A DNA stretch of 64,000 bases from Shewanella woodyi ATCC 51908 (GCF_000019525.1 NC_010506.1:1116001-1180000); one strand, 5' to 3'. Numbered from the stretch's first letter, positions 54,902-64,000 are shown. Notes: a model not told the origin generated them from the letters alone. Translations and numbers: made by a program.

Positions 54902-55924
54902 ATGATCAGAGTTGCCATCAATGGATATGGCCGTATCGGTCGCTCAATTCTTCGTGCTGTTTACGAAACAGGTAAACGTGCCCAAATTCAGATCGTTGCT
55001 ATTAACGAGCTTGCCAAACCTGAAGCCATGCTTCATCTCACTCAGTACGATACTACCCATGGTCGCTTTCAATCTCAGGCTGAGTTAGATACTGACGGCA
55101 AGAAGCTCTTGATTGGTGATGATGCCATTACCTTACTGCATGAAAGCGATGCCAGTAAGCTTCCTTGGCATGAGATGGATATCGATATTGTCTATGAGGC
55201 TACCGGAGTCTTGTCTGACAGGGAAAGCTGTGAAGCTCATATCCAAGCGGGGGCTAAGCAGGTACTGATCAGCCACCCATCCTCCAGTGATGTAGACGCT
55301 ACCATAGTGTATGGCGTCAATCATCACCTGCTTGAAGCCGACCATACTGTGGTTTCAAATGCTTCCTGTACAACTAACTGTATTGTGCCTGTCATCGAAG
55401 TGTTAGATAAACACTTTAAGGTGAAAAGTGGGGCCATTACCACGATACATTCGGCGATGAATGACCAGCAAGTGATTGATGCTTATCATGATGATCTTCG
55501 TCGTACCCGAGCCGCTGGCCAATCTATTATTCCGGTGGATACTAAATTAGCGCGGGGGATAGAGCGTATCCTACCTCAGATGAAAGATAAGTTTGAAGCT
55601 ATCTCTGTGCGCGTGCCGACCATCAATGTGACGGCAATCGATGTCTCTGTGACGATTGACTCAAAAGTTGATATCGCCTTAGTAAATCAAGTGCTTTGTG
55701 ATGCTTCTAAGGGACTTTATAAAGGTGTTTTAGGGTATACTAACGAGCCATTAGTCTCCTGTGATTTTAATCATGATCCCAGATCTAGCATAGTCGACGG
55801 CACCCAGACCCGTGTCAGTGATGGACACCTAGTGAAGCTACTTTTATGGTGTGATAACGAGTGGGGCTTTGCCAACCGTATGTTAGATACTAGCTTAGAG
55901 ATGATTAGAGCAAGAAGGGCATAA
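54902..55924 (+). CDS. epd: Erythrose-4-phosphate dehydrogenase
   Basis: This 340-residue protein is a GAPDH-fold enzyme with the NAD-binding [14 protein letters not shown] and the catalytic [13 protein letters not shown]. Its place between tkt and pgk-fba, and the sequence of the active-site region, support Epd (GapB) rather than glycolytic GAPDH. Epd oxidises erythrose 4-phosphate to 4-phosphoerythronate for pyridoxal phosphate synthesis. The order tkt-epd-pgk-fba is a well-known gammaproteobacterial arrangement. Confidence 0.93.
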   Translation: MIRVAINGYGRIGRSILRAVYETGKRAQIQIVAINELAKPEAMLHLTQYDTTHGRFQSQAELDTDGKKLLIGDDAITLLHESDASKLPWHEMDIDIVYEATGVLSDRESCEAHIQAGAKQVLISHPSSSDVDATIVYGVNHHLLEADHTVVSNASCTTNCIVPVIEVLDKHFKVKSGAITTIHSAMNDQQVIDAYHDDLRRTRAAGQSIIPVDTKLARGIERILPQMKDKFEAISVRVPTINVTAIDVSVTIDSKVDIALVNQVLCDASKGLYKGVLGYTNEPLVSCDFNHDPRSSIVDGTQTRVSDGHLVKLLLWCDNEWGFANRMLDTSLEMIRARRA

Positions 55925-56044
55925 TAAGCTCACAAAGCTTCGAGCTAAATTTTTAAACCTGATGGCTTGGTGTTGTGTCCCAGCGTTCAGGTAACCGTTT
56001 ACTTTATTTTTAACTTTAATTTTAAGCATTTAAGGAAACGTAAT

Positions 56045-57220
56045 ATGGCTATTATTAATATGTCAGAGTTGGATCTACAGGGTAAGCGCGTGCTTATTCG
56101 TGAAGATCTCAATGTGCCTGTGAGTGAAGGGGTTGTGACCAGTGATGCGCGTCTACGTGCAGCTTTGCCATCCATCAAGCTAGCACTAGAGAAGGGTGCT
56201 GCCGTGATGGTGATGTCACATTTAGGGCGTCCAACAGAAGGTGAATTTAACTCTGAGTTTTCACTTCAGCCAGTGGTTGATTACCTGACTAAAGCCCTCT
56301 CTTGCCCTGTGCGTTTAGCTAAAGATTACCTCGACGGTGTTGAAGCTAACGTCGGTGAAGTCGTGGTTTTCGAAAACGTCCGTTTTAATGTCGGTGAAAA
56401 GAAAAATGATGAAGCGCTAGCGAAGAAATTAGCGGCGCTTTGTGATGTCTATGTGATGGATGCTTTTGGTACGGCTCACCGTGCACAAGCTTCAACCCAT
56501 GGTGTTGGTTTACATGCGCCTATCGCCTGTGCAGGTCCCCTACTTGCTGGTGAACTTGAGGCTTTAGGTAAGGCGATGGATAACCCTGCACGTCCACTTG
56601 TGGCGATTGTGGGTGGCTCAAAAGTATCGACTAAACTGACGGTATTAGAGTCTCTCTCTAAGATTGTTGATCAGCTGGTTGTCGGTGGTGGTATCGCTAA
56701 CACCTTTATCGCGGCTGCTGGCCACGAAGTGGGTAAGTCACTTTATGAAGCTGACCTAATTGATGAAGCTAAGCGTCTTGCGGCAAACGCCCAGAGCCGC
56801 GGTGGTGATATCCCTGTGCCGACTGATGTTGTGGTTGCTGGTGAGTTTAGCCCAACTGCAGCTGCTACCCTTAAAGGGGTGAGTCAGGTGTCTGCTGATG
56901 AGATGATTTTTGATATTGGACCTGACAGCAGTGAGGCGCTAGCCGAGATCTTAAAAAATGCAGGTACGATTGTATGGAACGGTCCTGTCGGTGTATTTGA
57001 GTTTGATCAGTTCGGTGAAGGCACTAAACGTATCGCGGCGGCCATTGCAGACTCAAGCGCATTTTCTATCGCCGGCGGTGGAGACACTTTAGCGGCAGTG
57101 GATAAATATGGTATCGCTGACAAGGTCTCTTATATCTCTACGGGAGGCGGTGCTTTCCTTGAATTTTTAGAAGGTAAGGAACTTCCTGCGGTAGCTATGT
57201 TAGAATCTCGCGGAAAATAA
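56045..57220 (+). CDS. pgk: Phosphoglycerate kinase
   Basis: The ATG at 56045 follows AAGGAAAC and yields 391 residues, the normal length. The frame is open from 55967 but without a start signal. Typical motifs are [15 protein letters not shown] at the N terminus, the [15 protein letters not shown] hinge, and the nucleotide-binding [12 protein letters not shown] and GGGDTLAA. It interconverts 1,3-bisphosphoglycerate and 3-phosphoglycerate in glycolysis and gluconeogenesis. Confidence 0.98.
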   Translation: MAIINMSELDLQGKRVLIREDLNVPVSEGVVTSDARLRAALPSIKLALEKGAAVMVMSHLGRPTEGEFNSEFSLQPVVDYLTKALSCPVRLAKDYLDGVEANVGEVVVFENVRFNVGEKKNDEALAKKLAALCDVYVMDAFGTAHRAQASTHGVGLHAPIACAGPLLAGELEALGKAMDNPARPLVAIVGGSKVSTKLTVLESLSKIVDQLVVGGGIANTFIAAAGHEVGKSLYEADLIDEAKRLAANAQSRGGDIPVPTDVVVAGEFSPTAAATLKGVSQVSADEMIFDIGPDSSEALAEILKNAGTIVWNGPVGVFEFDQFGEGTKRIAAAIADSSAFSIAGGGDTLAAVDKYGIADKVSYISTGGGAFLEFLEGKELPAVAMLESRGK

Positions 57221-57237
57221 TGAACATCAGTCGATTT

Positions 57238-57353
57238 AGCGCCTAATAATTGAAAATATAATGATAAATAGGCGCTAGTGCGACATATAAAAGAAACCGT
57301 GTTTCGATTCAGGTGCTTTCATTGTCTATGATTAATGAATGAACTTGAATCGA
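57238..57353. promoter_or_regulatory. Two hairpins between pgk and fba
   Basis: The first has 8-bp arms AGCGCCTA/TAGGCGCT at 57238-57245 and 57269-57276. The second has 11-bp arms at 57304-57314 and 57343-57353 with one G-T wobble. The 200-bp gap suggests a processing site, attenuator or separate promoter for fba. Confidence 0.65.
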
Positions 57354-57420
57354 GACATAAAAATCAATCCAAACGATAGCGACCTCGCTGGTGTGAACCA
57401 GCCTATTATTGGAGTAAAAA

Positions 57421-58485
57421 ATGGCTTTAATTTCCCTACGTCAAATGCTTGATCATGCTGCAGAACATGGTTACGGCGTCCCAGCTTTTAACGTGAACAA
57501 CCTTGAGCAGATGCGTGCGATTATGCAGGCTGCTGAAGCAACTGATAGTCCTGTGATCGTTCAGGCATCAGCTGGTGCACGTAAATATGCACGTCCTCAG
57601 TTCCTTAAGTACTTGATGGCCGCAGCACTTGAGCAGTATCCAGATATCCCTGTTTGTATTCATCAAGATCATGGTACCGATCCTGATATCTGTCAGCGCT
57701 CTATTCAGCTTGGCATGTCCTCTGTCATGATGGATGGTTCTTTGATGGCCGACGGTAAGACGCCAGCTTCTTATGAGTACAACGTAGATGTCACCCGTAA
57801 GACGGTAGCGTTTGCCCACGCTTGTGGTGTGTCTGTTGAAGGTGAGATTGGCTGTCTTGGAAGCCTTGAAACTGGCGAAGCTGGTGAAGAGGATGGTATC
57901 GGTGCTGCTGGTATTCTTAGCATGGATCAGATGCTAACAACGCCTGAAGAGGCTGCTCGTTTTGTTGCCGATACCCATGTTGATGCTCTGGCTATCGCAA
58001 TCGGTACCAGCCACGGCGCGTACAAGTTTAGCCGTAAGCCTACCGGTGACGTGCTACGAATTGACCGTATCAAAGAGATCCACGCGCGTATTCCTAATAC
58101 TCACCTTGTGATGCACGGTTCATCTTCAGTGCCTCAAGAGTGGTTAGAGGTGATCAATCAGTACGGTGGTGCGATCCCTGAAACTTACGGTGTGCCTCTT
58201 GAGGAGATCGTTGAAGGTATCAAACATGGTGTGCGTAAGGTCAATATCGATACCGATCTTCGCCTAGCTTCTACTGGTGCTGTACGTAAGTTCCTAGCTG
58301 AAAACCCAACAGAGTTTGATCCACGTAAATTCCTGAAAGCATCTATGGAAGCGATGGCTGATATCTGTACGACTCGTTATGAAGCGTTTGGTTGTGCAGG
58401 AATGGGCTCTAAGATTAAGCCTAAGTCGCTGCAAGCTATGTATAAAGCTTATCAATCTGGTGAGCTAGATCCACAGGTTAAGTAA
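57421..58485 (+). CDS. fba: Class II fructose-bisphosphate aldolase
   Basis: This 354-residue zinc aldolase starts [27 protein letters not shown]. The zinc ligands are in IHQDHGTD and the later [13 protein letters not shown], and the phosphate-binding [16 protein letters not shown] is intact. It belongs to the class II form often labelled Calvin-cycle subtype, which is the normal glycolytic aldolase in Shewanella. It splits fructose 1,6-bisphosphate in glycolysis and works in reverse in gluconeogenesis. TTGGAGT precedes the ATG. Confidence 0.97.
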   Translation: MALISLRQMLDHAAEHGYGVPAFNVNNLEQMRAIMQAAEATDSPVIVQASAGARKYARPQFLKYLMAAALEQYPDIPVCIHQDHGTDPDICQRSIQLGMSSVMMDGSLMADGKTPASYEYNVDVTRKTVAFAHACGVSVEGEIGCLGSLETGEAGEEDGIGAAGILSMDQMLTTPEEAARFVADTHVDALAIAIGTSHGAYKFSRKPTGDVLRIDRIKEIHARIPNTHLVMHGSSSVPQEWLEVINQYGGAIPETYGVPLEEIVEGIKHGVRKVNIDTDLRLASTGAVRKFLAENPTEFDPRKFLKASMEAMADICTTRYEAFGCAGMGSKIKPKSLQAMYKAYQSGELDPQVK

Positions 58486-58507
58486 ATAGCCGTTTTACTT
58501 ATTGTTT

Positions 58508-58536
58508 AAAAATGCCCGCAACCTGCGGGCATTTTT
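58508..58536 (+). terminator. Rho-independent terminator after fba
   Basis: A GC-rich stem (ATGCCCGC/GCGGGCAT) flanked by A and T runs encloses a five-base AACCT loop. It closes the tkt-epd-pgk-fba cluster. Confidence 0.95.
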
Positions 58537-58713
58537 GTATTTATCGCTTTAATTAGCTGTTTTTATGCTTAATCCTTTAAATCACAGTGTCTTCATCTTT
58601 TTTTTGTTTATTTATCAGAATTTATTAATCTGTATCACTATTTTCAATTCTGTTTTTTGAGTGTTAAAATTGCGCAAATTTTAAGGGAAATGATCTTTCG
58701 GAGTATTATAAAA

Positions 58714-59454
58714 ATGAAGAAACTGCTTATTGCATCAGCTATTTTAATGGCGGCACCTTTTGCTGCTCAAGCCGGTGCTGATTTTGTTGAAGGCGATAAG
58801 ACCTTTGGTGGTGACGCTGAGCTGGGTGCCACCATCACCACTGGTAATACCGAGACGACCTCATTAAAGGGTCGTTTGGATATGAAGCATGAGTTAGGTA
58901 ACTGGGAAAACCAATATCTATTGGAAGCCCTTTATAAAGAGGATACAGGCGAAGTAACGGGTAAGCGTTACTATGGTCTATTCCAAGCTGATTATAAGTT
59001 TGATGAGGTGAGCTACCTGTTTATCAATGCTAACCACGAGGTTGATCCTTTTACAGGTTTTGATTCTAAATCTACTATCTCTTCAGGTTATGGCCATAAA
59101 TTTATCGATACAGGTAAAACCCTGTTTAATGTTGAAGTGGGTCCTGGTTACCAGTATAAGCGCTTAGACAATGAGAGCGCTCTAGAAGCGGGTTATGATA
59201 CGGAAGACAGCTGGGTTGCACACGGCGTGGTGAACTTTGAAACTGAAATTACAGATAGCTCTACGTTTAAGCAGATGTTTGTTGCCGACTATGGCGAGAG
59301 CCTAGAGGGACGTTCAGAGACATCAATTACAGCAAGTATTATTGGTGCTCTTGCGATGAAGTTTGCCGTTGTGGTTCGTTACAACAGTGAACCATTGGAC
59401 AATAAAGAAAGCACTGATACTGAAACCAATATGACGTTACTGTACGCGTTTTAA
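58714..59454 (+). CDS. DUF481 (YdiY-like) outer-membrane protein
   Basis: The ATG at 58714 with a CGGAG site starts a signal peptide (MKKLLIASAILMAAPFAAQA). The frame is open to 58657 but the extra residues precede the signal. The 246-residue product has the DUF481 pattern: GDAELGATITTGNTETTSLKGRLD, then alternating strands, ending in MTLLYAF with the C-terminal Phe of a beta-barrel. It should lie in the outer membrane. The family has no firm function. Confidence 0.92.
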   Translation: MKKLLIASAILMAAPFAAQAGADFVEGDKTFGGDAELGATITTGNTETTSLKGRLDMKHELGNWENQYLLEALYKEDTGEVTGKRYYGLFQADYKFDEVSYLFINANHEVDPFTGFDSKSTISSGYGHKFIDTGKTLFNVEVGPGYQYKRLDNESALEAGYDTEDSWVAHGVVNFETEITDSSTFKQMFVADYGESLEGRSETSITASIIGALAMKFAVVVRYNSEPLDNKESTDTETNMTLLYAF

Positions 59455-59490
59455 TCTTGACTAAATAGATTTTTATTCCGTCTCAGTATA

Positions 59491-59528
59491 GGGATGAAAG
59501 CATTTTTTATTGGCTTTCATCCCTTTTT
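59491..59528 (+). terminator. Rho-independent terminator after the DUF481 gene
   Basis: The 11-bp stem GGGATGAAAGC and its complement encloses a loop of about 11 nt and is followed by five T residues. Confidence 0.92.
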
Positions 59529-59725
59529 AGTTATACATCTCTTGAAAAGACTACTTTTCCATAACAAATCTAACTTATTAACTTAATCTATCTTGTTGAT
59601 ATTTAATAAATATGAGCGCTAAATCACGCTTCTTGCTTCTCGCTGAAAATAACGACTTGTGATCACAGAACAGCATGTTAGGAGAGGCTACAATAATTTG
59701 CTATTTAGTTAGTTGAGGCTGATAT

Positions 59726-60466
59726 ATGCAGATAGGCTCATGCTGGTTCGATATAAATAGTAAGACATTATCTAATCTCACCAATGATACCAGTTGGAAG
59801 ATGCCGGCTACCGAATTTTCAGTTCTTGAAGCCCTAGTGCTGCAGCGCGGTCAGGTGTTATCTAGGGAGGAGCTGTTATCGAGTATGCCCGAGGATAAAC
59901 AAGAGCAAGCTCAATTAATATTGGCTATTGAGCGGGTTAAGTTTTATTTAGGCGTTGAGTACGCTGAGTTATTAGAGACCGTTGATAAGCAGGGTTATCT
60001 ACTCCATTGTGCTGTTAAATCAAAAGCAAGAAGTACATCATCAGTACCGTTTGGCAGTATTTCGGCTAAAGATTACTTTATTTTTATCGTACTGTTATTG
60101 GGCCTACTTTGTTTAATTAACAGCCTGTTTGCTCCGTCTATGAAGATAAACTCTGTCACAGAACAAGTGATCACTAGTCATTCCTCTAAACTCTCCCTTT
60201 ACCCTGTTTTTAGTTCTGAAAAGCTTAAACGTGAATATCAGCCACAGACTGAGTTTTTGACTCAAAGCCTAAAGGATTGCACTAAGGTGCCTTGGCAAGA
60301 CCTTTTCCTCTCTGTTTCAACAGAGAATAACTTGATCAGTATGGTGCTAAAAAGGCAGCTTGATGCCGGAGTCGAGATGAAAAACTTAAAAGTAGCGCCT
60401 TTAGATGAGGGGTGGCAATTCATCACTCAAGAGTGGTTAATTAAGGTTGGGGTTTGTAGTGAATAA
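59726..60466 (+). CDS. ToxR/CadC-like membrane-anchored winged-HTH regulator, copy 1
   Basis: This 246-residue protein has an N-terminal OmpR-type winged HTH (about residues 1-100, including FSVLEALVLQRGQVLSREELL and ETVDKQGYLLHC). One transmembrane helix follows near 112-132 (DYFIFIVLLLGLLCLINSLF) and then a periplasmic domain. The periplasmic part has two Cys residues (LKDCTKVPWQ and the C-terminal GVCSE) that could form the disulfide known in ToxR. It overlaps by 8 bp the gene for a small membrane protein, the arrangement of toxR-toxS. A second copy lies at 62856-63596. Confidence 0.88.
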   Translation: MQIGSCWFDINSKTLSNLTNDTSWKMPATEFSVLEALVLQRGQVLSREELLSSMPEDKQEQAQLILAIERVKFYLGVEYAELLETVDKQGYLLHCAVKSKARSTSSVPFGSISAKDYFIFIVLLLGLLCLINSLFAPSMKINSVTEQVITSHSSKLSLYPVFSSEKLKREYQPQTEFLTQSLKDCTKVPWQDLFLSVSTENNLISMVLKRQLDAGVEMKNLKVAPLDEGWQFITQEWLIKVGVCSE

Positions 60467-61001
60467 ATCTCAGCAGTTTTTTTGTTTTGGCAAAAGAGTA
60501 TGGTTTCTAGTTTTCGCTCTGCTAGTGATTGTAGGTCTGTGCATAGGGTTGCATTACTTTTTTGTACCTGAAGAAAATGTGTCGTTAAGTTGCCGCGCCG
60601 CTCTATATAGTGAAGATATTAACCGAGATCTGGATGTTGGTTTAGAGATTGAGGCGAGGGGAGAGCTGGTTACGCTTCAGTATCGCTTCTTCGAATCAGG
60701 ATTAGAGAAGAGCTCTATGATTTTAAGTGGTAAGGTGAGTAAGCTTGATCTGAGCTCTATGTCGTTAAAGTTAGAGCTAGATAATGGTCAAGTTGTGTCT
60801 AACTTAGCACAAGCTAGGCTCTCTAAACATATGAAGACAATTATCGATGCGAGTCGATTGGCTATTACCAATGGAACGCCTTTATCGCTTGGTATAAATT
60901 TGGTTGAATTGGATGAGAAAGATAATTACGCGATTATTCAATTCTTACCAGATGATGGCTTGTGGGGCTGTCATCTTAAGCTGCATAAATTGGCTTTTTA
61001 A
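60459..61001 (+). CDS. ToxS-like small membrane partner, copy 1
   Basis: The GTG at 60459 lies within the sequence GTGAATAA and overlaps the stop codon of the regulator gene, as in the second copy, so it is preferred over a TTG at 60447. The 180-residue product has one N-terminal transmembrane helix (VWFLVFALLVIVGLCIGLHYF) and a periplasmic domain with Cys in SLSCRAAL and WGCHLKL. It is positioned like ToxS or TcpH, which bind and protect the periplasmic domain of the regulator. There is no strong sequence proof of that function. Confidence 0.75.
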   Translation: MNKSQQFFCFGKRVWFLVFALLVIVGLCIGLHYFFVPEENVSLSCRAALYSEDINRDLDVGLEIEARGELVTLQYRFFESGLEKSSMILSGKVSKLDLSSMSLKLELDNGQVVSNLAQARLSKHMKTIIDASRLAITNGTPLSLGINLVELDEKDNYAIIQFLPDDGLWGCHLKLHKLAF

Positions 61002-61006
61002 AGGGG

Positions 61007-61029
61007 AAAGGAGAGCGGGGCTCTCCTTT
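61007..61029. terminator. Hairpin between convergent genes
   Basis: A 10-bp perfect stem (AAAGGAGAGC with GCTCTCCTTT) closes a GGG loop. It separates the ToxS-like gene from the convergent lipoprotein gene and can stop both transcripts. Confidence 0.85.
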
Positions 61030-61037
61030 ATCACAGA

Positions 61038-61565
61038 TCACTGTGGAGGTAAAATTTCTAGCTCGTTTGAACTTAACGCGCCTTTGATCTCAATGGCGAC
61101 CTTGTATCTTTTTACGACTTCATCAGAGTCCCCTCGGCTCCAGTCAAGATCTGGGGCTTCGAAGGTGTAGCTTCCTTTCGTCTCTAATTCAGTGAGTATC
61201 CCTTCACACTCCTTCTCTTGGCTGTTACAGCTATAGCTGTTTGTTAGGTGCCAACGCTGCCATCCCTTAGGGTTATTGATCTTGCTGTTTTGTTCAGGAA
61301 AGCCGAAGTAGATGATCTTGTAATCTTTAGCCTGTGTGATCGCTTGTTTCTCATTATCACTTAAATTAAAACTCAGTGCGCCTGATGCTCCTTCAAAGCT
61401 TGTAAGTTCAATTTGTATGCTAGTGGCTTTATCTATATCGATTGTTGTGGCAACGGGTGGTGGAGCTATCTCGCCGCCATCATTACTGTCATTGCTATCA
61501 CTACCGCACGCTGTGGCCAAAAGGGTACAGGCAAGGAGTGAAGTGAGCCGTTTATTGTTCATCAT
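61038..61565 (-). CDS. Predicted lipoprotein of unknown function
   Basis: This 175-residue protein has a lipoprotein signal with lipobox LATAC (Cys near residue 20) and a low-complexity Asp/Asn/Ser/Gly and Pro linker. A globular domain follows with a Cys pair in TNSYSCNSQEKECEGIL. No family is recognised. It begins 8 bp after the end of the split-Soret-like cytochrome gene in the same direction, so the two are an operon and the proteins may be functional partners in the periplasm. Confidence 0.78.
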   Translation of the reverse strand: MMNNKRLTSLLACTLLATACGSDSNDSNDGGEIAPPPVATTIDIDKATSIQIELTSFEGASGALSFNLSDNEKQAITQAKDYKIIYFGFPEQNSKINNPKGWQRWHLTNSYSCNSQEKECEGILTELETKGSYTFEAPDLDWSRGDSDEVVKRYKVAIEIKGALSSNELEILPPQ

Positions 61566-61573
61566 CTACTCCT

Positions 61574-62398
61574 TTAGTTAAAGTGGCCGGTATGACATGT
61601 TGTGCATTCCATGTCGGTCTTGACACTGGCTGCTGAGCTCATGGTATCGCTAACGCCATGACAGCTCTGACAGCTTTGTGCATCACTGGAGGGCTTAGAT
61701 TCAGGAAGTGCAGCAATATCCTCTCCGTGGTATGCGCGATTGAGTAGTTCCACCAGATGAAAAGCGATAGAAGCGGACAGACGGTAGCAGCGCTCACCTT
61801 TCTGACTAAAAGTTTTACCTGAAGCTTTAGACCAGTTACTGATTGAGGAGTGGCATAGAATACTATTTGCCGTAGAGGAGCTGCCTACCAATGCTGTTTT
61901 CTCATCTGTTGAGCCGATACCGCTAACAAATTCTGGTGATGAGAAAGGCAGTTCAGTGTTTTCGTAGTAACGGAATGCGGCACCAATAACGGCTGAGTTT
62001 TGTTTGTTAATGTCATCAAGAATATTGATCAGCATGCCTGCAGCGTTAAGGTTTCCACATATGGTTCCTTGGCCAACAACACCTGCAAAACCGAAACCTG
62101 CTAACGCTGTTGGTATGGTTTTAAACTTGGCAGCATCTGCGCTTGATGAGTTACCTAACATGGTGACAAGGGAGTGGAAAACCTGATGCATACACCCACC
62201 ACCAGTTTCATAAGCAAGCTTTGCGGTGGCCATGGGATCCAGTGGCACATATTTAAGCTTGTCTCCTAGCTCGAGGTGGAAGTTTCCCTGATCATCTGTT
62301 GCAGCAAAGGCTGATGTGCCTACTAAGCTTACTCCCGCTGCAGCAGTACTTATTCCGATTATTCTTGTTAATGCCTGGCGTCTGTTAATTGTCATCAC
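61574..62398 (-). CDS. Tat-exported split-Soret-cytochrome-like di-haem protein
   Basis: This 274-residue protein begins with NRRQALTRIIGISTAAAGVSLVGTSAFA, a Tat-type signal. The mature part has a GGGCMHQVFHSL segment and further Cys residues of the C-GCAxxG-C-C type known in split-Soret cytochrome relatives. Two CxxCH haem motifs (CQSCH and CTTCH) lie near the C terminus. It is probably a periplasmic electron-transfer protein. The neighbouring genes are a lipoprotein downstream and ToxRS-like regulators on either side, which may control it. Confidence 0.82.
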   Translation of the reverse strand: MMTINRRQALTRIIGISTAAAGVSLVGTSAFAATDDQGNFHLELGDKLKYVPLDPMATAKLAYETGGGCMHQVFHSLVTMLGNSSSADAAKFKTIPTALAGFGFAGVVGQGTICGNLNAAGMLINILDDINKQNSAVIGAAFRYYENTELPFSSPEFVSGIGSTDEKTALVGSSSTANSILCHSSISNWSKASGKTFSQKGERCYRLSASIAFHLVELLNRAYHGEDIAALPESKPSSDAQSCQSCHGVSDTMSSAASVKTDMECTTCHTGHFN

Positions 62399-62855
62399 TA
62401 TCCCTTACTTAGCTTAAGTTGTTGTCATTGCTATCTGGTACACCGAGCAGGTTCTAACTGGCCGGTTTGCTTGGGGTAAGTGTCTAACTTGAATAGCGCA
62501 AATAGTGTGATCTTGTATGGATAAATATTGAACTATCACAAGCTCGATGAAGGGTAAGTATTCAGTGGTTAAATCTGAGGGGCGGGGGAGTAAATTAATT
62601 CACAAGATCCAAGGTTTAGCTCAAATGGTGAGCTGGATCATGTTATTTATAATCTTCATCTGAATTTATCAAATTTGAAGCTCTCTTAATTGAGGTATTT
62701 ATATATTTATCAATGTGATCCTCTTCGCAAACTAATAAGCTATTTACACACTTAGTGCAGCTTTTAACATGGGCTTTTAGAGGAGATAACCGCGATCACA
62801 GAAATGTTAGTTTAATTTACATATTATCGCTTCGATATTGGTGATGGGGCGTATT
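62399..62855. promoter_or_regulatory. Divergent regulatory region between the cytochrome and the second ToxR-like gene
   Basis: This 457-bp stretch holds no supported gene. It lies between the divergent starts of the split-Soret-like gene and the second regulator gene, so it is the natural place for the binding site of one or both ToxR-like regulators. The region 62640-62760 is AT-rich. No clear repeat pattern was identified by eye. Confidence 0.5.
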
Positions 62856-63596
62856 ATGATTTTGGGTACTTGTCAGTTCGATGCCCACCGGGCTCAACTA
62901 AAGAACCTTACTACTGGTGATGAATGGCTGCTACCGAGAGCTGAGCTTCAGGTATTGAAGTTATTGTTAGCCAGTCGAGGCTCAGTAGTAGAGAAGCATA
63001 AACTCGGTGCTGCCGATGATGAACATCCTGCTTTGACCGATTCTTCTGTGACACGAGCGGTATTTATGCTGCGCTCATTCCTTGGAGCCGAACATGAACA
63101 CCTCATCGAAACGGTAAAGGGGCGAGGTTACCGTTTACGTTGTGAAACCCGTCGTAGAAGAGATAAGTGGTTAACGCTAACTTGGGGTAAGCCTTGGCTA
63201 GTGCTCGTTATTTTACTGCCTTTTATCGTATTAACTGCGCTCCATTTTAGTGAAAATTATGCCGGTAATGGGCCTACGGCTCCCTTAAAAACTGTGGCAC
63301 TTTCTCTTCCTTCTGGACAAAAGCTGAGCTTGATTAGTTACAGTAAGTCAAAAACAAATAATGAGTCGTTATTACTCCTCATAGAACAACTTGAAATGGG
63401 GTTTAAGCAGTGTATATCAACGAGTTGGCAACAGGTTTACTTATCTCTTTCCCATGATAAACAAGTATTTAATATAACAATGAAGGGAGATAAATTAGGT
63501 CAGTCGGTGATCAGAAACTTGAAACTATCTGACTTTAGACAGCAGAAACAGTTTATCTCCCAAACTTGGTTAGATGAGGTCGCGCTTTGTGAATAG
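62856..63596 (+). CDS. ToxR/CadC-like membrane-anchored winged-HTH regulator, copy 2
   Basis: The ATG at 62856 is chosen because MILGTCQFDAH aligns with MQIGSCWFDIN at the start of the copy at 59726. A TTG at 62838 and an ATG at 62844 are alternatives. The 246-residue product has the winged HTH (ELQVLKLLLASRGSVVEKHKL and LIETVKGRGYRLRC), a transmembrane helix (WLVLVILLPFIVLTALHF) and a periplasmic domain with the same Cys pair (FKQCISTSWQQ and the end ALCE). It overlaps the following gene by 8 bp in the same way as copy 1. Confidence 0.88.
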   Translation: MILGTCQFDAHRAQLKNLTTGDEWLLPRAELQVLKLLLASRGSVVEKHKLGAADDEHPALTDSSVTRAVFMLRSFLGAEHEHLIETVKGRGYRLRCETRRRRDKWLTLTWGKPWLVLVILLPFIVLTALHFSENYAGNGPTAPLKTVALSLPSGQKLSLISYSKSKTNNESLLLLIEQLEMGFKQCISTSWQQVYLSLSHDKQVFNITMKGDKLGQSVIRNLKLSDFRQQKQFISQTWLDEVALCE

Positions 63597-64000
63597 AAAA
63601 CTATTGTGGGGGATCAATGGGTTAATCTTATTCATACTGATAATGAGTGTGACTTTTAGCTACCGTCAGCTTAATCCTTCTCAGGAGTTAATGATGAGTT
63701 GTAGCTCTGAGCTTTTCGATCCCAGTAACGAGAGGGAAAGTAAAAGCCGTCATTATCTATTGGTTGATCTGTTCGCTAAAGGAGAGCTAGCACAGTTTAA
63801 CTATCGCTATTTTAACCATGATGGTAGTTCTGCTGGTAATATCAGAATGAAAGGCAGTGTGGTTGGGGTCGATAATAGTGCGCAGAGATACTCTTTTTCG
63901 GTCAAGACCAAGGAGGAGTCTGGATTAGACGGAGATGAGATACCTGAACATATGAGTTATCTCTCCTATGTAAGCTCTTTTAATTTGGATAAAAAGGGGA
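63589..64000 (+). CDS. ToxS-like small membrane partner, copy 2 (cut by window end)
   Basis: The GTG at 63589 lies in GTGAATAG and overlaps the stop of the regulator gene. The frame stays open to the right edge of the window (137 codons). It encodes an N-terminal transmembrane helix (LLWGINGLILFILIMSVTF) and a periplasmic part with MSCSSELF and GELAQFNYRYFNHDG. The latter aligns with SCRAAL and GELVTLQYRFFESG in copy 1. It is thus a paralogue; the C terminus lies outside the window. Confidence 0.8.
   Translation, partial: MNRKLLWGINGLILFILIMSVTFSYRQLNPSQELMMSCSSELFDPSNERESKSRHYLLVDLFAKGELAQFNYRYFNHDGSSAGNIRMKGSVVGVDNSAQRYSFSVKTKEESGLDGDEIPEHMSYLSYVSSFNLDKKG

Noticed and set aside
1..64000. 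tRNA or rRNA genes
   Set aside because: No cloverleaf with conserved GGTTCGA-type arm next to an acceptor stem, and no rRNA-like sequence, was recognised in the intergenic regions.

Overview
The window looks like a chromosomal segment of a marine gammaproteobacterium of the Shewanella type. The evidence is the tkt-epd-pgk-fba central-carbon cluster with divergent metK, the sdaC-sdaA serine pair, csdA-csdE, haem-binding (CxxCH) exported proteins, many signalling proteins (hybrid kinase, GGDEF/EAL, GAF), a TAXI-type TRAP transporter, moderate GC content and Shewanella-like intergenic palindromes. The species call is inference from gene content, not from a database search. No rRNA, tRNA or CRISPR array was seen.

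Layout. 0-5.2 kb: a hybrid sensor kinase, the first codons of a following minus-strand gene, a small secreted protein and a single-domain response regulator. 5.2-22.8 kb: mostly core-type single genes (lipoproteins, a TerC-like membrane protein, a mono-haem exported protein, an orphan CbiM-like permease, a LysR regulator, an orphan periplasmic binding protein, a prepilin, a RecF-like ATPase, an S9 peptidase, an M19 peptidase-like protein and a TAXI TRAP transporter). 22.8-34.2 kb: an accessory region. It holds a mosaic of dispersed repeats, a ~282-bp tandem array, a small cluster of unknown genes with ATGA overlaps, an aminotransferase, more repeats, an AT-rich two-gene ATPase + DUF4435/TOPRIM pair that resembles the PARIS anti-phage system, and a REP-associated tyrosine transposase (RAYT) cassette bracketed by a 165-bp duplication of the 3' end of csdE. 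34.2-43 kb: csdE-csdA, an aldo/keto reductase, a MarR-GNAT fusion, YjjX, and the serine uptake/deamination pair. 43-50.7 kb: a META-domain lipoprotein, two tandem GAF/degenerate-GGDEF paralogues, acetyltransferases, a VC0807-like membrane protein, and a PAS-GGDEF-EAL protein abutting an isochorismatase-like protein. 51-58.5 kb: metK with a MetJ-type operator, diverging from tkt-epd-pgk-fba. 58.7-64 kb: a DUF481 outer-membrane protein, and two copies of a ToxR/ToxS-like membrane regulator pair flanking a split-Soret-cytochrome-like protein and a lipoprotein.

The most unusual signals are: (1) the PARIS-like pair inside the repeat-rich accessory region; (2) arrays of ~17-nt micro-hairpins (7-bp stem, 3-nt loop) at 32.2 kb and 48.2 kb that are related to each other and show a compensatory base-pair change; (3) the RAYT cassette between duplicated csdE ends; (4) the 282-bp tandem array built from the same kinds of palindromic modules; (5) the duplicated ToxRS-like modules around an exported cytochrome.
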